The notes under the pieces were generated by a model. The model made no database searches. It had not been told where the DNA came from and saw only the letters and a program-made list of their open reading frames with translations. A stretch of DNA of 5,778 bases, taken from positions 1 through 5,778 of the forward strand of contig JACMLA010000320.1 in assembly GCA_014379815.1 (NCBI GenBank), given 5' to 3'. Positions 1 to 5,778 of this stretch are shown one piece after another. A program made the position numbers and the translations under genes. This DNA is from Bryobacteraceae bacterium. Its GTDB lineage: Bacteria; Acidobacteriota; Terriglobia; Bryobacterales; Bryobacteraceae. The number at the start of each line of letters is the position of its first letter. Within the stretch, counting starts at the first letter, position 1.

Positions 1-696
1 AATTACTACTTCCCGCGTACCTCCACAGATGGCGTCCGTAGCTGCATTCAGCTTGGCTTCCATGCCACCGGTGGCCACGCCAGACCGTATAAGATGTGCG
101 CAGTCCGACAGACGAAGCGAAGAAATCACGTCGCCTGCACTGCCCTTTACACCCTCTACGTCGGTAAGAAAAATGAGCCGTTCTGCCTGAAACGCAACAG
201 CGCAAGCGACCGCCATCTGGTCGGCATTCACGTTGAAGACTCCACCACCGGCTCCCCCGGCTACACAGGCCACGACAGGCACAAAACCATCCCGCGTCAA
301 AGTCTCCAGCACGGACGCATTCGACCGAACTACCCGTCCGACCGCTCCAAGTTCCGGGTCCATCGCTTCTGCTTCCGCCAGACGTGCGTCGATGCCGGAA
401 AGTCCGACTGCCATCGAGCCCGCCGTTACCAGTGACGACACCAGCTGATGGTTCACACTTCCCGCAAATACCTTTAACAATGCGTCAACTACTTCCGGAG
501 TAGTTACGCGCAGACCGTTCACGAAACGGCTCTCTACCCCGCGCTCCGCGAGGAACCGCGTCATCTGTTTGCCGCCGCCATGGACGACAACCAGAGCGTG
601 ACCTTCGCGCTGCAGCTCCGTTAGTTCTGTCGCCAGCCGTGTACGCGAGCCGTCATCGTCGAGCAGCGTTCCGCCAAGCTTCACCAGCAGCTTCAA
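1..696 (-). CDS. argB: Acetylglutamate kinase (ArgB), 3' end cut by window edge
   Basis: Phosphorylates N-acetyl-L-glutamate with ATP in the cytoplasm, the second step of arginine synthesis, making the substrate of ArgC. The frame is open from a TTG at 696 to position 1: 232 codons, against about 258 residues in E. coli ArgB, so roughly the last 25-30 are missing. Amino-acid-kinase landmarks run in order: KLGG (6-9, Lys6), HGGG (39-42), NGLRVT (60-65, Arg63), NVNAD (155-159, Asn155 and Asp159), LTDVEGV (177-183) and GGMEAKL (210-216, Lys215). They correspond to E. coli Lys8, Arg66, Asn158, Asp162 and Lys217. TTG is chosen because KLGG must be included, no upstream in-frame start fits, and a GAGGG lies 6 nt before it. 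TTG overlaps the argC stop as TTGA, implying translational coupling. There is no N-terminal helix before the first strand, so it resembles the arginine-insensitive E. coli type (inference). A LysW-dependent LysZ is less likely, as the sequence follows E. coli ArgB closely. Confidence 0.95.
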   Translation of the reverse strand, partial: MKLLVKLGGTLLDDDGSRTRLATELTELQREGHALVVVHGGGKQMTRFLAERGVESRFVNGLRVTTPEVVDALLKVFAGSVNHQLVSSLVTAGSMAVGLSGIDARLAEAEAMDPELGAVGRVVRSNASVLETLTRDGFVPVVACVAGGAGGGVFNVNADQMAVACAVAFQAERLIFLTDVEGVKGSAGDVISSLRLSDCAHLIRSGVATGGMEAKLNAATDAICGGTREVVI

Positions 697-1700
697 AGCA
701 GGCCCTCGGTCTCGGGAAAGCCAAGTGCCAGATTCATGTTCTGCACCGCTTGTCCCGCCGCGCCCTTCACAAGATTGTCGATGCAGCTGACAACAACTCC
801 GCGACGCGTCGTGGCATCGTACCTCAGCCCGATATCGCAATAGTTGGTACGTTGCACCGCGCGCAAATCCGGAACTGCTCCGGGGTCGTACAACCTGACA
901 AAATGCTCGCCCTGATAGAACCGCTCGTACTCCGCAATCAGACGATCTTCGGTAAGAGCTTCGACCCCGCGAAAATAAATCGTCTCCAGAATGCCCCGGT
1001 CGACAGGAATCAGCTGTGCCACAAAACTGAATTCTTTCTCTTCGAGCCCTGAATGCATCAGCACTTCCGGGACATGACGGTGGTCCAGCAGCGAGTACGC
1101 CGAAAAGTTCTCCGTCACTTCACAGAAGTGCGTCTTCAATGTCGGCTTCCGCCCTGCCCCGCTCACCCCCGATTTTGCGTCACAAATCACACCTGCTTCG
1201 CGGTCCAGCAATCCCGCTTTCACCAGCGGAGCAATGGCGAGATTCGCAGCAGTCGGATAGCAGCCGGGGTTGGCAATTCGTCGCGCGCCGCGGATACGCT
1301 CCCTGCAGAATTCCGGCAATCCATACACGGCCTCCGACAGCAACGACGGCGCCAGATGCTGTTCCCGATACCACCTCTGGTACGCGTCCGCACTTCCAAG
1401 TCGAAAGGCACCACTCAGATCGATAACGACGGCACCCGCTTCGAGGAAAGCAGGAGCCAGTTCCATGGAAACATCTGCGGGAGTCGCGAGGAAAATGGCA
1501 CGCAGGCCATGTTCCCTGACAGCTTCCTGAGAAACCGGAATCGTCCGTGGCTGCTGCAAACCCCTTGGACCCGGTGCGGCAGCAGGGTCTCCGCGATGCT
1601 CCATTAGCACCGGCTCTACTCTGGAATGCCGGTGCAAAATATGCACCAGTTCGGCTCCGCTATAACCGCGAAACCCGATAATCCCGACCGACAGAGTCAC
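693..1700 (-). CDS. argC: N-acetyl-gamma-glutamyl-phosphate reductase (ArgC)
   Basis: Cytoplasmic NADPH-dependent reductase that converts N-acetylglutamyl phosphate, the ArgB product, to the semialdehyde, the third step of arginine synthesis. It has 335 residues, the usual length of the family. The Rossmann start GIIGFRGYSGAEL is at 6-18, followed by DLSGAFRL (94-101), YGLPE (126-130), the catalytic motif NPGCYPT (144-150, nucleophile Cys147), SGVSGAGRKP (177-186), HRHVPEV (207-213) with the expected catalytic His, IPVDRGILETIY (231-242), and the C-terminal KGAAGQAVQNMN (312-323). The start is GTG: it places the Rossmann strand five residues in, and the frame is closed by a TAA two codons upstream. 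No Shine-Dalgarno at normal spacing precedes it. A predicted promoter and tandem ARG-box-like operator lie immediately upstream. The TGA stop overlaps the argB TTG. LysY of the LysW lysine pathway is homologous, but the partner argB favours arginine. Confidence 0.97.
   Translation of the reverse strand: MTLSVGIIGFRGYSGAELVHILHRHSRVEPVLMEHRGDPAAAPGPRGLQQPRTIPVSQEAVREHGLRAIFLATPADVSMELAPAFLEAGAVVIDLSGAFRLGSADAYQRWYREQHLAPSLLSEAVYGLPEFCRERIRGARRIANPGCYPTAANLAIAPLVKAGLLDREAGVICDAKSGVSGAGRKPTLKTHFCEVTENFSAYSLLDHRHVPEVLMHSGLEEKEFSFVAQLIPVDRGILETIYFRGVEALTEDRLIAEYERFYQGEHFVRLYDPGAVPDLRAVQRTNYCDIGLRYDATTRRGVVVSCIDNLVKGAAGQAVQNMNLALGFPETEGLL
703..707 (-). promoter_or_regulatory. Ribosome binding site of argB
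   Basis: GAGGG on the minus strand, inside the last codons of argC, 6 nt before the TTG at 696-694. It supports TTG as the argB start and reinitiation by ribosomes finishing argC. Confidence 0.65.
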
Positions 1701-1734
1701 TGATTATTTATTCATCCCAGTGAATAAATATACC
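1701..1734 (-). promoter_or_regulatory. Tandem ARG-box-like operator (predicted ArgR site) of argCB
   Basis: Read on the plus strand, 1701-1714 is TGATTATTTATTCA, one mismatch from the ARG-box core TGAAT-WWWW-ATTCA. Positions 1721-1734 are TGAATAAATATACC, two mismatches. The boxes are 20 bp centre to centre, about two helical turns, like the paired boxes bound by ArgR hexamers in E. coli. The inner half-sites form a perfect inverted repeat: 10-bp arms TATTTATTCA (1705-1714) and TGAATAAATA (1721-1730) around TCCCAG. The distal box covers the predicted -10 and the proximal box abuts the GTG start, so bound repressor would block transcription. The matches are seen directly; ArgR binding is inferred from the consensus and the argC context. 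No argR gene is in this window. Confidence 0.7.
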
Positions 1735-1755
1735 ATAAATCCTACCTGACTTCAA
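1727..1755 (-). promoter_or_regulatory. Predicted sigma70-type promoter of argCB
   Basis: On the minus strand, TTGAAG (1755-1750; 4 of 6 to TTGACA) is followed by a 17-bp spacer and TATATT (1732-1727; 5 of 6 to TATAAT). A TGG directly before the -10 makes it an extended -10. Transcription would start near 1720, leaving a leader of about 20 nt before the argC GTG. The -35 lies inside the last codons of the upstream hydrolase gene. The -10 is inside the distal ARG-box-like sequence, as expected for repression. Confidence 0.65.
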
Positions 1756-3436
1756 GCGCTCCTGAGGTTTGCCGTCCCCAGCTCGACACGACCACAGTCG
1801 CTATCCCGGGAGTCAGATTTTCAGGCACCCGGCAGTTGATTTGATCGACCCCAGGCAGGCCCGGTGCGCGACCCGAAAACACTACCTCGCAGCGCTCGCC
1901 ATTTAGCAGAACATCCGGCTGTTGCAGGTGGACCGCAAAGCTGCCCGAAGGCATCGTCTGGGCCATCGTTTGGCCCAGTCCCGTCAGGAACAGGGAAACG
2001 ATCCCACCACGCGACGCAGGTACCGCGGATACCTTGTTGTCAACCAGAAAGAACGACGGTGCAGCTGGCTCAACAACAGCGCGAACGGTGTGTGTACCCG
2101 CGTCATTCCTGATGTGAATGCGTGCCTCTTCCGCCAGTAGCTCAGGCAACACGACAAGGGCGCTACCCTGGTCTGATCCTACAACCGCCACCTGTTGTTC
2201 GCCGACGCGAATCTGGATGTCGGTCGAAACCAGACCTCGTACATTCACGCGCACCAGCATGCCCGGAGCGAGCACCAGTGGAGCCTCCTCGCTCGTCGCA
2301 GGGGTTACCGAGGTGATAACCGGCTCAGGCTTTACCAGAACAGCCTGGGACCGGCCAGCTAGCAACCGCACGTCCTGCTCCACGGCATCCGTGCTCAGTC
2401 TTGCGTCTCCTACTGGGAGATTGTCGCCCCATGCGAGACCCGCATTGCTAATGCGAAGGGGAACAATTCGCCCATCGCCGTAACGCAGAGAAGCAGACCG
2501 GATTGCTACAGCCTGGTTGTCCGAGGTTCTTCTTGCAACCAGCAACCCAGCCCCGGAAACGACCACCGGCGTAGCAATTTTCTCTGCAGTAGTTCGCCAT
2601 TCCGCGTCCCTTGCTTCCAGGAAAGCCAGTACGATTTGCGCCGTCGGATGGTCTTTTCCCGGCACGACAGCCAGCCCTGCCGCGCTGTCGCAAAGAAAGA
2701 GTTGCCCAATCCCGCCCTGTGTATGACACAACGGCAGAGCAAACGTCCGACCAGGAGACGCGAACTCCAGCGAGGCACTCGTTGCAGTAACGACGCTGTC
2801 TGTGACGCCCCGGTCGCGGTTCGTCCCGGCAGTGCCGATGATCGCAATCGCATCGGTGCCTCGCAAGTTGTCCTGGCCCTGATTCCAGGTCGCGAGATCG
2901 AACAGGAACTGGCTCCCGGGCGCGGCCTGACGGAGTTGTGGATCAATCTCGGACTCGGCAGCCACCGTTGTTCCAAAGTGAGGAGTCCCTAAGAACACGA
3001 CCTTGCGAATGCGAATTTCAGATAGCAAGCGTCGGGCGCTGGCAACCGCTCCGGACAGGTACGCACGCACAGCCAGGCCTCCTACGCTATGAGCGATGAC
3101 GTCCACTTCACCCACGACGGAGCCGTCCTCATAACGGAGCCCATGAAGCCGCTGAAAGAGCTCGGCGACAATGTCGATCAGGCCAGGACGTCTGGGAGGC
3201 ATACACAGCTCCTGCAGCAGCGCCACACGCCCGCTCTCCACGATGACCCTGTCGAAGTTGCCGAAGGTCAGATTGAAATAGGGCAGCTCACCCGACGAAG
3301 GGTCGGCGCAAATCGCGTCGTAGCCGGTCACGAATACTACGGGAGGCTTGCCAGTATTGCGGAGTGGCGTGTTCCACGACGTCAGTTGCGCGTGCGCGGA
3401 AGTCGCAACGACGGCAAGAAAAAGAAGTAATTTCAA
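1742..3436 (-). CDS. Predicted secreted lipase-like alpha/beta-hydrolase with Solibacter C-terminal domain
   Basis: Probable exported serine hydrolase of the lipase/esterase type; the substrate cannot be told. It has 564 residues from a TTG start. Residues 1-16 look like a short signal peptide (Lys2, core LLLFLAVVAT, cleavage after AHA). The hydrolase domain (about 30-280) has PPVVFVTGYD (31-40) near the oxyanion strand, the nucleophile elbow AHSVG (115-119, Ser117) and LGTPHFGT (149-156). TDSVVTATSA (212-221) probably supplies Asp213, and GKDHPTAQIV (260-269) His263. Residues about 370-464 resemble an Ig/TIG-like beta domain. Residues about 465-564 match the Solibacter C-terminal domain pattern (TIGR03437), whose role is unknown. 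Six cysteines (43, 78, 237, 249, 516, 535) suit disulphides outside the cytoplasm. TTG is preferred over the ATG at 3508 because AAGAGG sits 7 nt before it, the signal peptide then starts at once, and a 61-bp overlap with the upstream gene disappears. The triad Asp and His are inferred from position only. Confidence 0.82.
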   Translation of the reverse strand: MKLLLFLAVVATSAHAQLTSWNTPLRNTGKPPVVFVTGYDAICADPSSGELPYFNLTFGNFDRVIVESGRVALLQELCMPPRRPGLIDIVAELFQRLHGLRYEDGSVVGEVDVIAHSVGGLAVRAYLSGAVASARRLLSEIRIRKVVFLGTPHFGTTVAAESEIDPQLRQAAPGSQFLFDLATWNQGQDNLRGTDAIAIIGTAGTNRDRGVTDSVVTATSASLEFASPGRTFALPLCHTQGGIGQLFLCDSAAGLAVVPGKDHPTAQIVLAFLEARDAEWRTTAEKIATPVVVSGAGLLVARRTSDNQAVAIRSASLRYGDGRIVPLRISNAGLAWGDNLPVGDARLSTDAVEQDVRLLAGRSQAVLVKPEPVITSVTPATSEEAPLVLAPGMLVRVNVRGLVSTDIQIRVGEQQVAVVGSDQGSALVVLPELLAEEARIHIRNDAGTHTVRAVVEPAAPSFFLVDNKVSAVPASRGGIVSLFLTGLGQTMAQTMPSGSFAVHLQQPDVLLNGERCEVVFSGRAPGLPGVDQINCRVPENLTPGIATVVVSSWGRQTSGALEVR

Positions 3437-3443
3437 ACCAAAA

Positions 3444-3449
3444 CCTCTT
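3444..3449 (-). promoter_or_regulatory. Ribosome binding site deciding the hydrolase TTG start
   Basis: AAGAGG on the minus strand, overlapping the TAA stop of the upstream gene (TAAGAGG) and 7 nt before the TTG at 3436-3434. It is the strongest argument for moving the hydrolase start from the ATG at 3508 to this TTG. The overlap with the stop suggests translational coupling. Confidence 0.7.
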
Positions 3450-4017
3450 ACGGGATAGGTCGGAATTCCGAGGTATCCACCCACGGGACGCCATTCGTTG
3501 GCGAGCATGCATTGGAGGGAAAAACACCAATTCGGGTTCCATCGGTTCGATTGAATCGGTCCCCGGCGGCCGGCAATTCCATTTTGTAGGTCTCGATGAA
3601 TCCGGCAGAGATCAGCTGAGGACCTTCCAGCAGTCGATTCGAGCGCGCCACACTAATCACCGATATCAGCTTTGCTGCTTCATCCAGAGTTCGCAGCGTG
3701 GCTCTCTGCGCTTCTGTCAGAATCGCTTCGTGCTTCTGGCGCGTTTCCTGTCGCCTGGCTGCAACTTGCCGACAGATCGATTCAACCTCACGATATCTCT
3801 GCCCCAGAGCCAGCGGGTCCGGATCGGTCCTTCCGGATGCTACACGAATTTCCGCCTGGACTGTCTCTATCCGGACAACCTTTTCTCCCAGCCACAGCGA
3901 GTGTTCGCTATTCACTCGCTCAATGCTGGATCTCTGTTCAGGATTCAGGCCGAGGAAGATCACCAGTGGATCGGGCAGTGTACCCGCAATCTGAAACAAC
4001 AGCAGAAGGGGTAACAT
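3448..4017 (-). CDS. Small predicted exported protein with Spy/CpxP-like LTxxQ motifs
   Basis: 189-residue protein with no firm assignment. It opens with a hydrophobic stretch (LPLLLLFQIAG, 2-12) that may be a signal peptide or anchor, though without the usual positive N-terminus. Next comes LGLNPEQRSSIERV (22-35), a charged, mostly helical middle rich in Arg, Glu and Gln (about 38-115), and ILTEAQRATLRTL (99-111). The spaced LNPEQ and LTEAQ motifs recall the paired LTxxQ motifs of the Spy/CpxP periplasmic chaperone and metal-sensor group, which act on unfolded or envelope proteins. The C-terminal ~55 residues look poorly structured and contain a lone Cys171. The ATG at 4017 is chosen because GAAGG lies 7 nt before it; an ATG at 4023 is possible but has the same sequence only 1 nt upstream. 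The gene begins 20 nt after the ABC-F stop and ends 11 nt before the hydrolase start, so an operon is likely. The gene call is fairly sure, the family is tentative. Confidence 0.7.
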   Translation of the reverse strand: MLPLLLLFQIAGTLPDPLVIFLGLNPEQRSSIERVNSEHSLWLGEKVVRIETVQAEIRVASGRTDPDPLALGQRYREVESICRQVAARRQETRQKHEAILTEAQRATLRTLDEAAKLISVISVARSNRLLEGPQLISAGFIETYKMELPAAGDRFNRTDGTRIGVFPSNACSPTNGVPWVDTSEFRPIP

Positions 4018-4024
4018 CGACATG

Positions 4025-4029
4025 CCTTC
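4025..4029 (-). promoter_or_regulatory. Ribosome binding site of the Spy-like gene
   Basis: GAAGG on the minus strand, 7 nt before the ATG at 4017-4015 and in the 20-nt gap after the ABC-F stop. It favours that ATG over the ATG at 4023 and over the long version starting at 4068, which would overlap the ABC-F gene. Confidence 0.55.
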
Positions 4030-4037
4030 ACAATAGA

Positions 4038-5778
4038 CTAAGCGAGCTTGCCCTCGAGCTCCGACCATCTCGCGTAGAGCCGGTCCACATCAGCTTGTGC
4101 TGTTTCCAGCTCTGCATGCAGCGTTTGAATCCTCACGGGATCACTTACAACTTCGGGATGCTGCAGTGCTGCCTGATTTGCCGCCAGTGCCGCCTCGGCT
4201 GCGTGAATCAAATCCGCCATGCTCTCGTACTCGCGGGCATCTTTGTAGGACAGCTTTTTCTTCACGCCCTGTTCGCCGGGCACCAGCGCTGCGGTGGCGC
4301 CACCGGCCGATGAGCGCACGTCCGAAGCAACACGGGACTGCTTCCCGCGATCTGCCCTGGCCTGCTCCCACTGCGAGTAGTCCGCAAAGGCTCCCCATCC
4401 GCCCTCGCCATCCAGACCGATCACTGCCGTGGAGACCCGATCCAGCATATAGCGGTCATGTGTAACCAGCACCAGCGCGCCGGTAAATTCAATCAGACTC
4501 TGTTCCAGAACTTCGAGAGTCGGGATGTCTATGTCGTTGGTGGGCTCGTCGAGCAAAAGTAAATCCGCCGGGACTAACATCAACCTCGCAATTACGACTC
4601 GCGCCCTCTCACCACCAGATAACTGCGCCACAGGAACGTCCAGCTGATCCGCGCGAAACAGGAAGCGTCGCGCCCAGCCAGCAACGTGGATCGTACGCTC
4701 ACCGTAGATCACACTGTCTCCCTCAGGTGCCAGTGCGCGTCGCAGGGACAAGCTGGTGTCGAGCTTTGCCCGGTGCTGATCGAAGTACACGATCCGCAAA
4801 CCGTCGGCGCGCTCTACCGTACCTTCCTCCGGTTCCAACTCTCCGGCGAAGAGGCGCAGCAATGTGGTCTTGCCTGTGCCGTTAGGCCCGACAAGCCCCA
4901 GCCTCATCCCCGGTCTCAGGACCGCATCGACAGAGCGGAACAGCACACGCCCGCCCATCGACTTGGCAATGCCTTCTGCTGTGACCAGCTTCTTGGTCTT
5001 TCGCCCGGAAGCCGAAAATTCCAGATCGACGCTGCGTTCCACAGCGCGGGACTTCATGTCCGAAAGATCCTCGATCATACGTCCCGCGGAATCTATGCGC
5101 GCCTTCGACTTCGTTGTCCTTGCCTTGGGTCCGCGACGGAGCCACTCCACTTCGCGGCGTACTACATTCTGCAGAGCCTCACGTTCCTTCGACCGCGCAG
5201 CCTCGTACTCTTCCCGTCGCAGAAGATACTCGCTGTAACTGCCGCGAACGCGAAACAGACCTTCGGGATACACCCTGTTGATTTCCACCATGTCCGTTGC
5301 TACGTTCTCCAGAAAGTAGCGGTCATGACTCACAACCAGACAGGCAAATGACGCTGACTTCAGCATCCGCTCCAGCCACAGAATGCCGTCCAGATCGAGG
5401 TGGTTCGTAGGCTCGTCGAGCAACAACACATCGGGGTCGCGGACCAGCTCCCGGGCAATTGCCAGTCGCTTGCGCCATCCTCCGGAAAGCGAACCAGCCA
5501 GGACATCAAAGTCGCGGAAACCTACTCTTCCAAGCGAAATCGAAGCCAGCGATTCTTTCTCGTAAACCTCATCCTGTCGATCCGCAAGGGCATCGACGAC
5601 AGCATGCAATGCCGAATGCTGGGGATCGAACTCAGGTTCCTGCGATACATAACCAACCCGTACTCCCTTGCGTAAGGCAACAATGCCCGCATCTGGTTCC
5701 AGAGCGCCCGCAAGGATGCGCACCAGTGTCGACTTCCCTGCTCCATTGGGGCCAACGAGTCCGACCCGTTCTCCTTCA
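4038..5778 (-). CDS. uup: ABC-F family ATPase, Uup type; 5' end cut by window edge
   Basis: Soluble twin-ATPase protein without membrane segments. ABC-F proteins bind the ribosomal E site and remodel stalled or specialised ribosomes; Uup also affects transposon excision in E. coli. There are 579 residues in the window, and roughly 30-40 N-terminal ones are missing. Counting from the edge, domain 1 has Walker A GPNGAGKST (9-17), signature LSGGW (97-101), Walker B VLLLDEPTNHLD (117-128, catalytic Glu122) and H-loop SHDRYF. The inter-domain linker (about 168-243) contains GLFRVRGSYSEYL and REVEWLRRGPKARTTKSKAR, both Uup-like. Domain 2 has GPNGTGKTT (297-305), LSGGE (386-390), LLLLDEPTNDID (406-417, Glu411) and THDRYML. 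A charged coiled-coil tail (about 506-579, starting KKKLSYKDAREYE) is the Uup C-terminal DNA-binding-type domain, separating it from EttA and YheS. All ATPase residues are intact, so it is probably active. It would be the first visible gene of the transcription unit with the two envelope genes. Confidence 0.93.
   Translation of the reverse strand, partial: EGERVGLVGPNGAGKSTLVRILAGALEPDAGIVALRKGVRVGYVSQEPEFDPQHSALHAVVDALADRQDEVYEKESLASISLGRVGFRDFDVLAGSLSGGWRKRLAIARELVRDPDVLLLDEPTNHLDLDGILWLERMLKSASFACLVVSHDRYFLENVATDMVEINRVYPEGLFRVRGSYSEYLLRREEYEAARSKEREALQNVVRREVEWLRRGPKARTTKSKARIDSAGRMIEDLSDMKSRAVERSVDLEFSASGRKTKKLVTAEGIAKSMGGRVLFRSVDAVLRPGMRLGLVGPNGTGKTTLLRLFAGELEPEEGTVERADGLRIVYFDQHRAKLDTSLSLRRALAPEGDSVIYGERTIHVAGWARRFLFRADQLDVPVAQLSGGERARVVIARLMLVPADLLLLDEPTNDIDIPTLEVLEQSLIEFTGALVLVTHDRYMLDRVSTAVIGLDGEGGWGAFADYSQWEQARADRGKQSRVASDVRSSAGGATAALVPGEQGVKKKLSYKDAREYESMADLIHAAEAALAANQAALQHPEVVSDPVRIQTLHAELETAQADVDRLYARWSELEGKLA

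Noticed and set aside
94..435. Plus-strand reading frames at the left edge (94-435 and 233-448)
   Set aside because: The minus strand here carries an unbroken ArgB frame with all kinase motifs; the plus frames are its shadows.
639..1607. Plus-strand frames (639-1052, 1053-1607) opposite argC
   Set aside because: They are antisense to a complete, motif-perfect ArgC; no family resemblance in their translations.
1..1700. LysZ/LysY of the LysW-dependent lysine pathway instead of ArgB/ArgC
   Set aside because: The kinase follows E. coli-type ArgB closely, no lysW-like gene is nearby, and the upstream sites fit ArgR control; homology alone cannot fully exclude it.
1705..1730. Inverted repeat as a terminator for the hydrolase gene
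   Set aside because: The arms are almost all A/T, the loop is the GC-rich part, and no U-tract follows; ARG-box-like sequence overlapping a promoter explains it better.
3364..4014. Long plus-strand reading frame opposite the Spy-like gene (216 codons)
   Set aside because: It lies antisense to a gene with better start, ribosome-binding and spacing evidence, and its translation shows no domain or plausible composition.
4018..4068. Longer version of the Spy-like protein starting at 4068
   Set aside because: It would overlap the end of uup and put a non-hydrophobic 17-residue stretch before the hydrophobic N-terminus; the ATG at 4017 has a properly spaced GAAGG.
4686..5351. Plus-strand reading frame of 221 codons opposite uup
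   Set aside because: It is a shadow of the ABC-F gene, whose motifs on the minus strand are unmistakable; the plus translation has no recognisable features.
5721..5723. GTG at 5723 as the start of the ABC-F gene
   Set aside because: The frame continues upstream through a complete Walker A motif to the window edge, so the true start is outside the window.

Overview
This is a compact chromosomal segment in which every recognisable gene lies on the minus strand. Reading from the right edge to the left, they are: an ABC-F ATPase of the Uup type (5' end cut off), a small predicted exported protein with Spy/CpxP-like LTxxQ motifs, a predicted secreted alpha/beta-hydrolase (lipase-like) with a C-terminal Solibacter-type domain, argC, and argB (3' end cut off). 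Gaps are tiny or negative: 20 nt, 11 nt, 41 nt and a TTGA overlap. No gene-free stretch exceeds 300 bases. I see no tRNA, rRNA, CRISPR array, insertion sequence or attachment site.

The organism is most likely an acidobacterium of the Solibacter/Bryobacter group. The strongest clue is the last ~100 residues of the hydrolase, which match the pattern I know as the Solibacter C-terminal domain (TIGR03437): a 'TGLGQT' strand, a 'GxxCEVxFSGxAPGxxGxxQIN' core and a 'VPxxLxPG' turn. The E. coli-like ArgB and the Uup-style ABC-F protein fit but are not diagnostic. The assignment rests on recall, not on a search.

The window has two functional parts. The right part (about 1742-5778) is a probable transcription unit of a translation-associated ATPase followed by two envelope or secreted proteins. 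No terminator is visible between them, but no functional link is evident. The left part (1-1755) is arginine biosynthesis, with N-acetyl-glutamyl-phosphate reductase (ArgC) and acetylglutamate kinase (ArgB) translationally coupled. It appears to have its own promoter: a -35 inside the last codons of the hydrolase, a 17-bp spacer and an extended -10. The promoter overlaps two tandem sequences close to the ARG-box consensus, 20 bp centre to centre, as expected for ArgR repression. ArgB starts directly at its first beta strand and lacks the N-terminal helix of arginine-inhibited kinases, so control of these two steps may be mainly transcriptional.

Three of the four visible starts are non-ATG: TTG for argB, GTG for argC and TTG for the hydrolase. 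The ribosome-binding sites that decide the starts are listed separately. Apart from the arg operator/promoter, the window looks ordinary; I did not find a convincing new biological system.
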